Assembly: GCA_021413965.1 (NCBI GenBank)
Contig: JAIOPI010000033.1
Span: 124,001-188,000 of the forward strand
Reading direction: 5' to 3'
DNA from: Lentisphaerota bacterium
Lineage (GTDB): Bacteria; Verrucomicrobiota; Kiritimatiellia; UBA8416; JAIOPI01
DNA: 64,000 bases
Positions within the stretch are counted from its first letter, which is position 1. Each line of letters starts with the position of its first letter. Below, in pieces: positions 1 to 9,737 of this stretch. The position numbers and the translations under genes were made by a program. A model generated the notes under the pieces. That model was not told where the DNA came from, made no database searches, and worked only from the letters and a program-made list of their open reading frames with translations.

Positions 1-2
1 AC

Positions 3-119
3 GCGGAGCCTGGACATTGCACCCGGAATAACGCTGTCATCGGATGCGGCGATGCGTACAATGCGGCCCCTAGGTGGGGGTGGCCGGTCATCATGAAATC
101 CGGCCCCACCGGCGATTGA
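3..119 (+). CDS. possible C-terminal tail of an upstream gene (partial)
   Basis: A frame open from the left edge of the window ends in TGA at 117-119, 16 bases before the dehydrogenase start. The peptide ends PVIMKSGPTGD. The short spacing and shared strand would fit the last codons of an upstream gene in the same operon. The piece is too short (about 38 codons) to name a family, and an open frame of this length can occur by chance in GC-rich DNA. Confidence 0.3.
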   Translation, partial: AEPGHCTRNNAVIGCGDAYNAAPRWGWPVIMKSGPTGD

Positions 120-135
120 CGGCGACGAGACTGAT

Positions 136-1173
136 ATGAAAGCTGCTATTCTGGTTGAAACGCGCAAGCCCCTGGTCGTGGCCGACATCACCGTGCCGCA
201 AGATCTGGCGTACGGCCAGGTCCACGTGCGCCTGCACTACAGCGGCATTTGCGGCTCCCAGCTCAATGAAATCGACGGCGCCAAGGGGCCCGACAAGTAT
301 CTGCCCCACCTGCTCGGGCACGAGGGCTCTGGCATCGTTCAGCGTGTCGGCCATGGCGTGAAACGCGTCAAGCCCGGCGACCACGTCGTGCTGCACTGGA
401 TGCCCGCACAGGGCGCCCAGGCCGAGACGCCGACCTACGGCTGGAATGGCCGGCCCGTGAACGCCGGCTGGGTCACGACCTTCAACGAGGAAGCCGTCGT
501 GTCGGAGAATCGCGTCACCGTCATCCCTGCAGATTTCGACATGCGGATTGCCCCGCTGCTCGGGTGCGCCGTGACCACCGCCGTGGGGGTGGTCAACAAC
601 GACGCCGGACTGAAAATCGGCCAGTCCCTGCTGGTCCTCGGGCTGGGCGGCGTGGGCATCTCGATCGTGAAGGCGGCGGAGTTGGTTTCCGCCTACCCGA
701 TCGTGGGCGTGGATCTGCTGGAGACCAAGCTGGAACTGGCCAAACAGAGCGGTCTGACCACCGGGCTGCTGGCCAGCGATCCGCGCTTGCGGGAGAAGAT
801 CCTCGAACAGGTCGGGCCCGCCGGCGTCGACGTGGCCATCGATGTGACGGGGATCCCGCGCATGATTGAACTCGCCTATGAACTCACCCATCCGCGCGGA
901 CGCACGATCCTGGTCGGGGTGCCGAAGCAGGGCCAGAAGATCAACATCTACACCTTGCCGCTGCACTTCGAGCAGGTGCTGAAAGGGTCGCACGGCGGAG
1001 ACGTCGAGCCCGACGTGGTGATCCCGCGCCTGATCCGCCTCATGCGCGCCGGACGCCTGCGGCTGGATGATGTGCTGACCGACGAGTACACCCTGGATCA
1101 AATCAACCTCGCCGTCGACCGCCTGCGTACCGGCCAAGCCGGCCGCATCCTGATCCGCCTGAACGGCCAGTGA
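136..1173 (+). CDS. zinc-type alcohol dehydrogenase (MDR superfamily)
   Basis: 345 aa, usual length for medium-chain dehydrogenases, which oxidise or reduce an alcohol/carbonyl pair with NAD(P). The N-terminal GroES-like domain carries the expected catalytic-zinc ligands C39 (SGICGSQ), H62-E63 (LLGHEGSG) and C144 (LLGCAVTTA). The Rossmann motif GLGGVG lies at 169-174, with an acidic residue after the second strand (GVDLLETK, D193) that favours NAD. The four-cysteine structural-zinc lobe usually found near residues 90-115 is absent; that stretch (HWMPAQGAQAETPTYGW) has no cysteine. The gene is convergent with the aminotransferase/amidinotransferase pair, 43 bases from it, and could supply a keto substrate to the transaminase (inference). 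The substrate cannot be read from sequence. Confidence 0.9.
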   Translation: MKAAILVETRKPLVVADITVPQDLAYGQVHVRLHYSGICGSQLNEIDGAKGPDKYLPHLLGHEGSGIVQRVGHGVKRVKPGDHVVLHWMPAQGAQAETPTYGWNGRPVNAGWVTTFNEEAVVSENRVTVIPADFDMRIAPLLGCAVTTAVGVVNNDAGLKIGQSLLVLGLGGVGISIVKAAELVSAYPIVGVDLLETKLELAKQSGLTTGLLASDPRLREKILEQVGPAGVDVAIDVTGIPRMIELAYELTHPRGRTILVGVPKQGQKINIYTLPLHFEQVLKGSHGGDVEPDVVIPRLIRLMRAGRLRLDDVLTDEYTLDQINLAVDRLRTGQAGRILIRLNGQ

Positions 1174-1196
1174 GCGCCGCGCGCAGCCAGCTGGGC

Positions 1197-1212
1197 CCGG
1201 CGGCCCCGCCGG
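1197..1212. terminator. hairpin between convergent genes
   Basis: CCGGCGG (1197-1203) and CCGCCGG (1206-1212) form a perfect GC-only stem with a very small loop. It lies in the 43-base gap between the dehydrogenase stop and the aminotransferase stop. There is no T-tract, so at best this is a weak bidirectional terminator. Confidence 0.35.
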
Positions 1213-1216
1213 TCTC

Positions 1217-2341
1217 TCAGGGACACACCGGCGCCTCGCCGCGAATGTCGCGGCCGATGTCGTGCAGCGCGTCGATTGTCTCTTCAATGTGGCGGTCCGG
1301 TTGATCCGGCCCGCATGGCAGCACGAGGCCATTGTCCGCGAAGAAGCGCGCACGGGGATAGGCGCCGCGCGCAAGGAATTGGGGCGAATCGGAGAGGCTG
1401 GGCTGCATGCATCGCGTCTGGATGCCACGCTCGGCCAGCATGGCTTCAACCCGGTTGCGCTCCGCGCAGACAACCTGCACCCAGGTGGGCACCTCCCCCA
1501 TCGCGAGATCCACGGGCAGCATCCGCACGCAAGGCAGGCCTGCCAACCCCTCTCGATACAGGCGGTCCAGGCGTCGCACGGCCGCAACTTTGGCCGGCAG
1601 CTTCGCCAGCTGCGCCAGGGCGATCGCGGCCGTGAAGTCCGTCATGCGAAAATTGAGACCGAGTCGCTCGAAGCGGTTGTTGCGAATGGTCAGGGTCCCG
1701 TGGTTGCGCAACTCGCGCAGGTGGGTGTCGATGGCCGCATCGCGCGTGGCGACGAACCCGCCTTCCCCGGTGCAAATCAGCTTGGACACGGCCATCGAAA
1801 ACGTGCCCGCCCGCGAGTGCGTTCCCAGCGCCCCCTGGGGGCCGCGCGAGCCGAAGGCCTGCGCCGTGTCCTCGACCACCTGCAGCCCGTGCCGCCCGGC
1901 CAGCGCCGTGATGGCTGCCATATCAGCCGACGCCCCATTCAGATGCACGGGAAGGATGACTTTGGTGCGGGGCGTCATCGCACCCTCAATCGCCGTGACG
2001 TCGATCAGGGGCCGGTCGGCGCACACATCCACCAGGCGGGCGGTGGCCCCCAGGAGCACGGCCGCGTTGCCGGTGGCCACAAAGGTGGAGGCGGGCACCA
2101 CCACCTCGTCCCCCGGCTTCACCCCGCAGGCCAGCAGCGCCATGACCAGCGCGGAACTGCCGTTATTGCACATCACCACGTGCGGGACCTCAAGCACGGC
2201 CGCCAGCTGACGCTCCAAGTCCGCGCACAACGCCCCCTGATTGATGCGCCGCGCGCGGACCGCGTTGACGATGCCGTCCACTTCCGCGTCGCCAAATTCA
2301 CTCCAGAACCAGGGGATGCGTACGGTGCTCGCGCCACTCAC
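1217..2341 (-). CDS. DegT/DnrJ/EryC1/StrS-family PLP aminotransferase
   Basis: 374 aa from the chosen GTG start at 2341. That GTG overlaps the TGA of the upstream amidinotransferase (GTGA, 4 bases), which suggests translational coupling; the frame stays open further upstream, but that part only lies opposite coding sequence of the amidinotransferase. The family transaminates keto-sugars or keto-cyclitols using PLP and glutamate or glutamine. Visible motifs: phosphate-binding CNNGSSAL (58-65), the ED-A-QAFGS segment (157-165) with the PLP-ring aspartate D158, and the Schiff-base lysine K187 in FSMAVSKLICTGEGG. The C-terminal half has the usual NFRMTDFTAAIALAQL segment. The pairing with an amidinotransferase resembles the StrS/StrB logic of guanidinylated aminocyclitol synthesis, but the product is unknown. 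Confidence 0.9.
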   Translation of the reverse strand: MSGASTVRIPWFWSEFGDAEVDGIVNAVRARRINQGALCADLERQLAAVLEVPHVVMCNNGSSALVMALLACGVKPGDEVVVPASTFVATGNAAVLLGATARLVDVCADRPLIDVTAIEGAMTPRTKVILPVHLNGASADMAAITALAGRHGLQVVEDTAQAFGSRGPQGALGTHSRAGTFSMAVSKLICTGEGGFVATRDAAIDTHLRELRNHGTLTIRNNRFERLGLNFRMTDFTAAIALAQLAKLPAKVAAVRRLDRLYREGLAGLPCVRMLPVDLAMGEVPTWVQVVCAERNRVEAMLAERGIQTRCMQPSLSDSPQFLARGAYPRARFFADNGLVLPCGPDQPDRHIEETIDALHDIGRDIRGEAPVCP

Positions 2342-3429
2342 GCGTAGTCCTCCAGCGGCCCTTCCCTCACCAGGTCCAGCGTCACGCAATGCAAGCCGCC
2401 GCCCATCGTGCGCGCGTGGCGCATGCGAACGGGCAGGCACTGCAAGCCATGCCGCTCAAACACGCGCATCAGCCCGGTCTGCCCCTGCTCCACCGCCACC
2501 AGATCGGGCGCCAGGCTGAGGCAGTTCAAGGCGATCCACTTGGATGCGCCGCACCACCCGGGCTCGAAAGGCACCTCATCCGGTTCGGGGGCGTACAGCT
2601 TGTCCCACGACTTGAAGTAGGCGGGGATATTCGTCTCGTTCACGCGCGCGGGATTCAACAGGACCAGCCCCGGCCGCAGCGGGATGATCGTCGAGTCGAT
2701 ATGGACAAAGGAATACACATCCCGCACCGGATGCACGCGATAAGCCGGCCCCAGGTGCGCCTGAAGCCACTCCCGCCCGGCCTCGTTGCCCGTGTTGGAA
2801 ATCAGGAAGAGTATGTCGCGACCAAACTTCAGGCAGTTCGCCGCATCAAAGGCCGGCTCCTCATTGCGCAGCGTGGGGACGCCCAGCGTGCTGTAGTCGT
2901 AGAGGCTGTCAAGCAGGCGCGGCACCGGCGCGCGAACGGTGTCGACCAGATGCCGGTAGAGCCGGGCCTCCGTCTGGCGGTGGCGCAGCACCATCGGCGT
3001 CTCGATGGCCTGCTGGCCCACGGTCAGGATGGTGTCGCGCGGGCAGTAGGCGTGGCAGCCATCCACGCTCCAGTCTGGCGTGGTGTGGCGCTCGGAGAAA
3101 TCCGCGGCGCGCGGGCGGTGGACGCCAATCCCCAACCCGCGCAACGCCTGGGCGAAGTCCTCCAGGTCCTCCGTCGCTTCTTCGATCACGCGCGGCGGAA
3201 ACGAACCGGTCGGCACGCGGGCAAATTCGGCATCGGACAGATGCCCGTAGTTGATGCTGTGCAGCGCGACATCCTTGACCGTCGGGATGCGGGCTCCCTC
3301 CGCGATGCCGACCACGACTTCGCGCAACCGGCCCCACTCGGTATGGGTGTGCACCGCCACCTTGGCCGCGGCGGGCCCGTTGACCACCGGCGCGCAAACG
3401 GCATCGTGAATCGATCCTGCGTCTTGCAT
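2338..3429 (-). CDS. glycine amidinotransferase-like enzyme (GATM/StrB1 family)
   Basis: 363 aa from the ATG at 3429, preceded by a GAGGAAAAGG-type ribosome site; an in-frame ATG at 3636 would add 69 residues with no family similarity. These enzymes move an amidino group from arginine to an amine through a covalent Cys intermediate. All three catalytic elements of the family are present: FDAANC (D195), FVHIDSTI (H243, D245) and GGGLHC near the C-terminus (C348). The upstream NEEPAFDAAN and downstream GASKWIALNCLSL blocks also match the glycine amidinotransferase layout. It is the first gene of a coupled pair with the StrS-type aminotransferase. Acceptor options include glycine, an aminosugar or an aminocyclitol; the sequence does not decide between them. 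Confidence 0.88.
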   Translation of the reverse strand: MQDAGSIHDAVCAPVVNGPAAAKVAVHTHTEWGRLREVVVGIAEGARIPTVKDVALHSINYGHLSDAEFARVPTGSFPPRVIEEATEDLEDFAQALRGLGIGVHRPRAADFSERHTTPDWSVDGCHAYCPRDTILTVGQQAIETPMVLRHRQTEARLYRHLVDTVRAPVPRLLDSLYDYSTLGVPTLRNEEPAFDAANCLKFGRDILFLISNTGNEAGREWLQAHLGPAYRVHPVRDVYSFVHIDSTIIPLRPGLVLLNPARVNETNIPAYFKSWDKLYAPEPDEVPFEPGWCGASKWIALNCLSLAPDLVAVEQGQTGLMRVFERHGLQCLPVRMRHARTMGGGLHCVTLDLVREGPLEDYA

Positions 3430-3599
3430 CCCCACCTTTTCCTCGCACGCACATGCGGCTAGCCCGTGCAATTTACGCCCCCGCCCCGCCACGCCGCAAG
3501 ATTGTTTCATGCGCCACGCCGTGGGCATCCCGTTCCGGCCGACGCCGGCAGCCAGACCGCGTCCTCCGGCAGGCCGGGCGCCCAGCCATGGGGCCAGTC

Positions 3600-6500
3600 C
3601 TACTCCAGCCGAACTCTCACGCGATACCAGCGCCAACGGTCGAGGGCGTTGGTGTAGTCGATCGGCCGGTTATCACCAGGCATGCCGGTGAACGCCGGCA
3701 CCGGTAGCCAGGGCGCATCCACCAGGTTGGAACTAGCTTCGAGATCATACCAGCGCGTGAGCCCCTCGTAACCGGCGCCGTCCGCCCGCCGCCCGTCCCA
3801 CGTGACCACCACCGTGGGGTCTGCCGCCCGTATCGCCAAGGCCAACCGGTCGACCGCATTGGTGGGATCTGTGCCCGCGACGTATTCGGCCCAGTTGTCG
3901 GACGTGTCCGCATCCGGATCATCGGCGCCCCCGTCCGGCGGCAGCCCCTCGCCGCCAAAATGCGCGCGCTCCCATGCGTCGGGAATACCGTTGTGGTTGG
4001 CGTCCGCGTCGACGCTCTGCACGTCGCCGGCCTGCGCGAAGGCGCCGGGGAAGGCGACATTCAGCCAGCACGCCCAGATCCAGTTCGAGCTGCGCGCCGC
4101 CTGCGCCACCGTCACCTCGTCCATCCATCCGGCCCACCGCTCCGCCGATGTCACGCCGCTGTCATCGGGCCGCACGCCCAATCCCAGCGGCGCGAAGTCG
4201 GTGCGCAGCGTTCCGCTGCAGGCGACCGACACGCTCACTTCGCGACCATTGCGATACAACCGCAGCGCCGCGCCATCGGCGACGAGACTCACCTGCTGCC
4301 AGGTCCCCGTGGGAAATGAGGATCCCGCTCCGCGCGGCTCGGCGTTGGTGAGCGTCACCCCATCGGCCTGACTGAGCCAGCCTTCGAGCGTCAGGTTGCG
4401 CCCCAGCCCAAGCGCAAACGCACCGGGCCGGGTGCCACCCCAGTTCTTGGCGATTGAGTTGCCCACGCCGATCGACCCCGCCCGCACCCACGCCATCACC
4501 GTCAACGTGTTCGTGGGGTGCGGATAATCCGCCACCATCACGGCCCCGGTGCCGGCCGGGTATTGCAGGGCGCCGGCGATGGCACCATCCGCCGGGATGA
4601 CGCCGGTGGCCGTCGCGTGGTTGCCGTGGGGCGAGGAATCGCGCACATCAAGGCCATTCATGTGCCAGACACCGGCGTACCCGTCCGACCAGGTCGCGGC
4701 ACCCGCCGGGGGATTGGTTTGATCCGGATTGCCCCAGTAGGCCCAGATCGTGGTGTCGGCGCCCACCAGTTGGGGCAGCTTCACCCACACGGTGGACTCG
4801 CCATCGGGATTCCAGCGCTCCACCTCGTGGCTTAAGGCGTGCAAGCCGGTGGCGTCCGTAAACCGCAAATCGCCTCCGGTCGGCGACGCGAACTGGTGGT
4901 AGTGAAACCCAGGGAGATTCGTGCTCAGCACCACGAGCGCCGGAAACGCGTTCAAGGCCTCCGCTTTGCCATAGCCACCGAAGCGGATGGGCATCCGATT
5001 CGGCCATGCGGCGAAGCGTTGCGAGTCGGCCACCGTCACCGCATCGCGACCCGGCGTGGCCACGTAGGCCGCCGACCAGTTTGCCGGATCGCCGCCCGGC
5101 CGGCCGGCCGCCAGCCGCTGCAAGGGTAACCCCGTGCCGTCCGCGCCGGCTGGCCATGGCGCCTGATCAAAATAGATGACTTCATCCAGAATCGCCCAGG
5201 CAAAGGGATCTCCGGGCAAATCCGGCGCCACGCCGCGCTCGAGCGCAATCCGTTCGCCGCCGTTCGACAGCTTGCCGCTGTAGGGGCCCAGCACGCGAAC
5301 CGTCGCGCCGGTCACGCCATACGCATCGCGAAACGCCTGCAAGGCCGCGGGCTCCGTCACGGGGTTGAAGGACACCAGCAGCAGGGATTCGCCCGCTGCC
5401 AGCGACGTGTTCGCCGGAAACGCGAAGCTCACGCCGCCATCGATGCGCCAGGGCCCCGCATCGGCGTTCCACAACTCGACACGATTCGTGGCGACATTGC
5501 GCAGCTCGATGTACTCATCGCGCGCGTTGTCGCCTCCACCCGGCACCACCGGCGCCGGGTGGAACATGACTTCATTGATGACGACGGTTGTGAGCGGCGC
5601 GGCATTGGACACGGCTGCCGTGGCCGGCATCAGCGCGCGCCACCAGGCATCGCCATCCGGATGCCGGCCCCAGGCGATGTCGTTCTCCTGCCCCTTGAAC
5701 GCCACCGCATCCGCCACCCGATCATTCGTGTTTCCCGGCAGGTACGACAGGAACACCGCCTCGCCCGCCTTGTTCAGGCCGAACCCGTTGGTGATCGGGT
5801 GATGGAATCCGGCGACTTCATCGAACGCGAGCCAACCGTGCGAGGGAAGCGTGGCGCCTGCCGGGATCGGCCACAGGCGCAGATTGGCGGGGTCATCGCT
5901 GAGGAACCAGTCCGTCAGGGCCTGCGGCGCGGGAAGCGTGTTGAACAGCTCGATCCCATCGTTGGAGTCATACGCCGGCATGGCGGCATTCGTGTAGTCT
6001 GTGTGCGCCACGATCTCATTGAGCACCACATCATGGATCGGGGCCGGATCCGGGCCGCCGGGCGAGCCCTTCTGGTACGTGCTGGCCCGCCAGTTTCCAC
6101 CATAGTTGAGCTTGCCGGTGGCCTGGTCCCCCAGCACCAGCGGCACGAGCGAGTGACCGGCGCCAGCCGCCGCCAGCGGCCAGCCGCGGCCCGGACTGTA
6201 CGTGGTCGTCGCGATGACGCTTCCGGCCGAAGCCGTCTTCAGCGTCACGAACTCGCCACTGTTGTTGAGGCTGCCCCCATAGGGGCCAACAATCGGCACG
6301 GACGGCGGCAGGTTGTAGGCGCTCCGGAACGTGGCGAAGTCATTGGAACTGGCCGCCTGCACCACCAGCAGATAGCTCAACGGGGGCAGGAGTGTGCCGC
6401 TGGAAAAGGTAAAATCGATGCCGTCGCTGAAGCGCACACCATTGAGATCGAGCGTCGCGTTCGAACTGCTGTTGTACAGTTCCACGAACTCGTTTGCGCT

Positions 6501-9500
6501 GCCGCCGGCCGGTGCGACCATCAATTCCGTGAGCCGCAGGGCCCCCGCCAGCGCCAGCGCGTTGTCTGATTCCGTCGCCGTGAACGGCACCGGCGCCGAC
6601 CAGTGGCTCCAGCGTCCGGTGGTGTCCTGCATCCGCGCGCGCAGCCGATAGGTGTGCCCCACCTGCGCGGCGCCGCCCGGGAGGGTGATGGTGTCCACGA
6701 AGGTCGTGATGCTGCCGCTCTCCCAGCGCGCCTCGATCTCGTAGCGTCCGGGGGCGGCGGGGTCGAACGCCGGTGCCGCAGGGTCCGAGATCTCACCGAG
6801 CCGCCAGGCAAGCGCCTGAAACGTGTTGCTGCCCTGGGGATCGCTGAATGCGGAGCATCGGAACGTCAGCCCATTGACCGGGAATCCAGAAGTCAGCGCG
6901 ACAACCGTGGGGGTGGCGGGAATGGCCGCGTCCGCGGCTTGCGGATCGAGCGTTCCGGTGGCGCGCGCCGCCAGGTAGTCGCGCATCAGCTTCACCATGC
7001 CGGGGAAGTCGTGTGTCGGCGTCGCCAGGTAGAACCGGCCCTGCCCCGCCTGCGAGCCGCTGACATAGGCCGAGTTCATGATCGGATGGTAATCCCACTG
7101 GGCACGGTCGGCGTTCACGCTGGAGAGTCCATTGGAACTCCACACGCGCGCCGCGTATTCGTCGATCAGCCGCCACCCTTCATCCGTGTTGAACAGCAGA
7201 TCGCGAATCTCGCGGATGCGGTTGTTGCGGCGCACCTGCAGGGCCGGATGGGTCCACAGACCATTTTCCTTGAAGGGCTCCACCCCCTGCCCGCCGCTGT
7301 CAAACATGTTGTCCGCCCAGGTGAGATCGGTGTCCCACGGCAGGATGCTCCAGAGCGCATACGCGCCAAGCCCCGTCTCCGCGGGCTCCGGGTTCAGGTA
7401 GTAGTAGTAGTTCTTCGTTCCCATGTCGTAGTGGTGGATGCCGTCGCAGATCGCGCGGAACGAGAAATAGGCGTCCACATCGACATTCGTGACCCACCAG
7501 GCGCTATCGGGCGCGGCTCCGTAGCCGGCCATGAAGGCCCTCAAGTCGGACCCGTCCGTGGCCGCGGTCGGCCCCTGGTTGTTGAGCGTGCCGCCGCTTT
7601 CAATCGCGTAGAGATTGCCGTCCGGCTGCTCGTGCTCCTTGAGAAAGTGGCCGTCCATCTGCTCGACGACCAGGTACATCCCCCAGTAGTCGCCGCTGTA
7701 TTGATCCGCCCCGGCTTCGCTCGCGCTGTCGATGATCCGCAGCGTGGCCCAGTCGGTGTTGGACGCCGGCACGCCGGCAAGATTCATCAGGCGGAAGGCG
7801 AGCGCCTCGTACATGCCCTGCTCGCCGCGGCGGCCGAACACGCCCTGCTGAATGCAGGCGCGCAGATTGATGCTGTTGCGCTTCTCGGCGTAGAGCCGCC
7901 CCAGGTTGTCCCGCGCGGCGAGCAGGTGGCCGCGGTTGAACCCGATCTTCCACGCATTCTTGCCCATCGCGTAACGCCACACGCCGCCACGCGCGCGGAA
8001 GCCGATGTGATCATAGACCGTGCCGTCAAACACGACCGCCCCCGTCCACAGATAGTCGCTGCCATAATACCGGTCGATCCACGTGCATCCCTCGACATCG
8101 GCCTGCTTGGCCAGCAGATGATACACCGGCAACTGCGCCATCACGTTCGACCCGTAAGTCACTGACGGGCTCACGCCCGGCTGATCGGCAGCGGTCCAGG
8201 ACGGCACGCCGTCATACACGAAGTAGGCGAAATTCGGCTGCGGATCGTCGGCATAAGGCACGCGCAGGCTGTTACCCAGGAGGTCCGCCACGGTGATGCG
8301 GTAGCGCACGAGACGGCGGTGCGTCTGCAACGCGCCGGGCAATTGGACCGTATAGAGGCTGTCGCCGGCCAGCGCATCGCCCGCCAGTCCGTCATCGTGC
8401 ATCGGCATCGCGGTCCACGTGTTACTGTAGGCGGCATCGAAGCGCGTCAGAAAATTGCCGGGGTCTACGAGCTGATACAGCAGCGTGACGTCGGCGACCC
8501 CGTCCGGATCGGTGACCTTGGCCGTCACGGTCACGCCACTGCCGGACACGGGTTGGCGCGGACGGTGTTCCACCTGCCGGATGCAGGGCGGCACGCGATT
8601 CGCGGCGGTGCCGACACCATTGGAGGCGCCCGGCGTGGGCAGGCCTGAGCGCCAGTTCCCGCCCAGGTTGTTATCCAGCGCCGGGTGCATGAGTTGCATC
8701 GTCGCGCCGGGCGCATCGCCCACCGTCGGCCACGGAAATCCTTCCCCGTAGGCCACGTCGTCCACGCGCTCGCCCAGGCCGTTGCGCAGCGTCAGCACCT
8801 CTCCGCCGTTGTCCAGCGTGCCCGCGAAGGGACCCAGCGCCACCATCTGGAACTTGTTGCTGAATGCCACCGGATCCTGCGTGACGACGGCGTAGCCTTG
8901 TGGCGGGATGAACCGCCCGGGCCGAAACGTGTACGCGATGCCGCTCGTAAACGACCAGCCTGACAGGTCGACCGTGTTGGTTGTCGTGTTGAGCAACTCC
9001 ACGAACTCCACGCGCTCGGCGGGATTGTCGGGATTGCTGTGGATTTCATGGATGATCACGCCCGCACCGCCAGCTGGCAGGTACGTCTCCGCCTCGAGCA
9101 CCGGTTGCATGAGCAGGTCTGAGGCAAGCGGGGCCGTGCTGTAATTGAACACCTGGATGGCCAGCACGTTGGTGCCCGCATGCAGGTCGTCGAGATAGGC
9201 GGTCAGGTCAAAGCGTTCGGCCTGCAGCGCTGCCGCGTTCGGATGCTCGGCGGTCGCGAGCGCGTTGTAGGCCGGGACGGACGGCGCGTTGGCGGAGGCC
9301 ACCGGGATGCCGTTGAGGTAGGCGATGAACCCATCGTCATACTGCACGCGCAAGGTCAGAACGTTGGCCGAAGGTGCGTTCGTCAGGGTGAAGGCCCAGC
9401 GCGCGAGTACGGACATGGTGCTGTTGGCCACCGTGCTTTGGATGAGATTGGTGTAGCTGCCGGCGGGGCGCTGATAGCCGATGGCGCTGAGCCCGCTGAT

Positions 9501-9686
9501 CCATCCCGAATCGTCAAACCCCTCAGGCTGCGTCCAGCTGAGACCCAGCGCATTACTGGCGGGCACCTGGATGCGGCAGGCGGCGCCGGGCGGAACCAGA
9601 AGCTCGCCCGCCGCCGCGCGACACACCGGCGCCACCAGGAGGCCGAACGCCAGCAGCCGGATGCATCTTGAACGACGTGGGGTCAT
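3600..9686 (-). CDS. giant secreted CotH-kinase / lamin-tail / LamG protein
   Basis: 2028 aa from ATG 9686 (an in-frame ATG at 9704 is the alternative); no clear ribosome site precedes either. An arginine-rich start and hydrophobic core (LLAFGLLVAPVCRA) form a signal peptide. Order by approximate residue: jelly-roll-like region (40-200); lamin-tail domain (about 208-320); CotH-type kinase domain (about 520-830) with RARGGVWRYAMGKNAWKI, WGMYLVVEQMDG and ILPWDTDLTWADN; three more lamin-tail domains near 1050-1170, 1217-1330 and 1367-1490, each with a NEIV/NEVM..EYIEL-like core; a DUF2341-like domain (1560-1675); a LamG/concanavalin-like domain (1680-1860); and an aspartate-rich calcium-binding stretch (DADANHNGIPDAWE). 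CotH proteins phosphorylate secreted proteins in spore-formers; here the likely place is the cell surface or outside the cell. Domain names are by recognition, not search. Confidence 0.85.
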   Translation of the reverse strand: MTPRRSRCIRLLAFGLLVAPVCRAAAGELLVPPGAACRIQVPASNALGLSWTQPEGFDDSGWISGLSAIGYQRPAGSYTNLIQSTVANSTMSVLARWAFTLTNAPSANVLTLRVQYDDGFIAYLNGIPVASANAPSVPAYNALATAEHPNAAALQAERFDLTAYLDDLHAGTNVLAIQVFNYSTAPLASDLLMQPVLEAETYLPAGGAGVIIHEIHSNPDNPAERVEFVELLNTTTNTVDLSGWSFTSGIAYTFRPGRFIPPQGYAVVTQDPVAFSNKFQMVALGPFAGTLDNGGEVLTLRNGLGERVDDVAYGEGFPWPTVGDAPGATMQLMHPALDNNLGGNWRSGLPTPGASNGVGTAANRVPPCIRQVEHRPRQPVSGSGVTVTAKVTDPDGVADVTLLYQLVDPGNFLTRFDAAYSNTWTAMPMHDDGLAGDALAGDSLYTVQLPGALQTHRRLVRYRITVADLLGNSLRVPYADDPQPNFAYFVYDGVPSWTAADQPGVSPSVTYGSNVMAQLPVYHLLAKQADVEGCTWIDRYYGSDYLWTGAVVFDGTVYDHIGFRARGGVWRYAMGKNAWKIGFNRGHLLAARDNLGRLYAEKRNSINLRACIQQGVFGRRGEQGMYEALAFRLMNLAGVPASNTDWATLRIIDSASEAGADQYSGDYWGMYLVVEQMDGHFLKEHEQPDGNLYAIESGGTLNNQGPTAATDGSDLRAFMAGYGAAPDSAWWVTNVDVDAYFSFRAICDGIHHYDMGTKNYYYYLNPEPAETGLGAYALWSILPWDTDLTWADNMFDSGGQGVEPFKENGLWTHPALQVRRNNRIREIRDLLFNTDEGWRLIDEYAARVWSSNGLSSVNADRAQWDYHPIMNSAYVSGSQAGQGRFYLATPTHDFPGMVKLMRDYLAARATGTLDPQAADAAIPATPTVVALTSGFPVNGLTFRCSAFSDPQGSNTFQALAWRLGEISDPAAPAFDPAAPGRYEIEARWESGSITTFVDTITLPGGAAQVGHTYRLRARMQDTTGRWSHWSAPVPFTATESDNALALAGALRLTELMVAPAGGSANEFVELYNSSSNATLDLNGVRFSDGIDFTFSSGTLLPPLSYLLVVQAASSNDFATFRSAYNLPPSVPIVGPYGGSLNNSGEFVTLKTASAGSVIATTTYSPGRGWPLAAAGAGHSLVPLVLGDQATGKLNYGGNWRASTYQKGSPGGPDPAPIHDVVLNEIVAHTDYTNAAMPAYDSNDGIELFNTLPAPQALTDWFLSDDPANLRLWPIPAGATLPSHGWLAFDEVAGFHHPITNGFGLNKAGEAVFLSYLPGNTNDRVADAVAFKGQENDIAWGRHPDGDAWWRALMPATAAVSNAAPLTTVVINEVMFHPAPVVPGGGDNARDEYIELRNVATNRVELWNADAGPWRIDGGVSFAFPANTSLAAGESLLLVSFNPVTEPAALQAFRDAYGVTGATVRVLGPYSGKLSNGGERIALERGVAPDLPGDPFAWAILDEVIYFDQAPWPAGADGTGLPLQRLAAGRPGGDPANWSAAYVATPGRDAVTVADSQRFAAWPNRMPIRFGGYGKAEALNAFPALVVLSTNLPGFHYHQFASPTGGDLRFTDATGLHALSHEVERWNPDGESTVWVKLPQLVGADTTIWAYWGNPDQTNPPAGAATWSDGYAGVWHMNGLDVRDSSPHGNHATATGVIPADGAIAGALQYPAGTGAVMVADYPHPTNTLTVMAWVRAGSIGVGNSIAKNWGGTRPGAFALGLGRNLTLEGWLSQADGVTLTNAEPRGAGSSFPTGTWQQVSLVADGAALRLYRNGREVSVSVACSGTLRTDFAPLGLGVRPDDSGVTSAERWAGWMDEVTVAQAARSSNWIWACWLNVAFPGAFAQAGDVQSVDADANHNGIPDAWERAHFGGEGLPPDGGADDPDADTSDNWAEYVAGTDPTNAVDRLALAIRAADPTVVVTWDGRRADGAGYEGLTRWYDLEASSNLVDAPWLPVPAFTGMPGDNRPIDYTNALDRWRWYRVRVRLE

Positions 9687-9737
9687 GTCGCGTAAGTGTA
9701 ACATGAAACGGTGTGGCCTTGCCGACCGGCAAACACA

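Noticed and set aside
91-1587. 498-codon frame opposite the dehydrogenase and aminotransferase
   Set aside because: Antisense to two well-recognised enzymes; composition-driven and without motifs.
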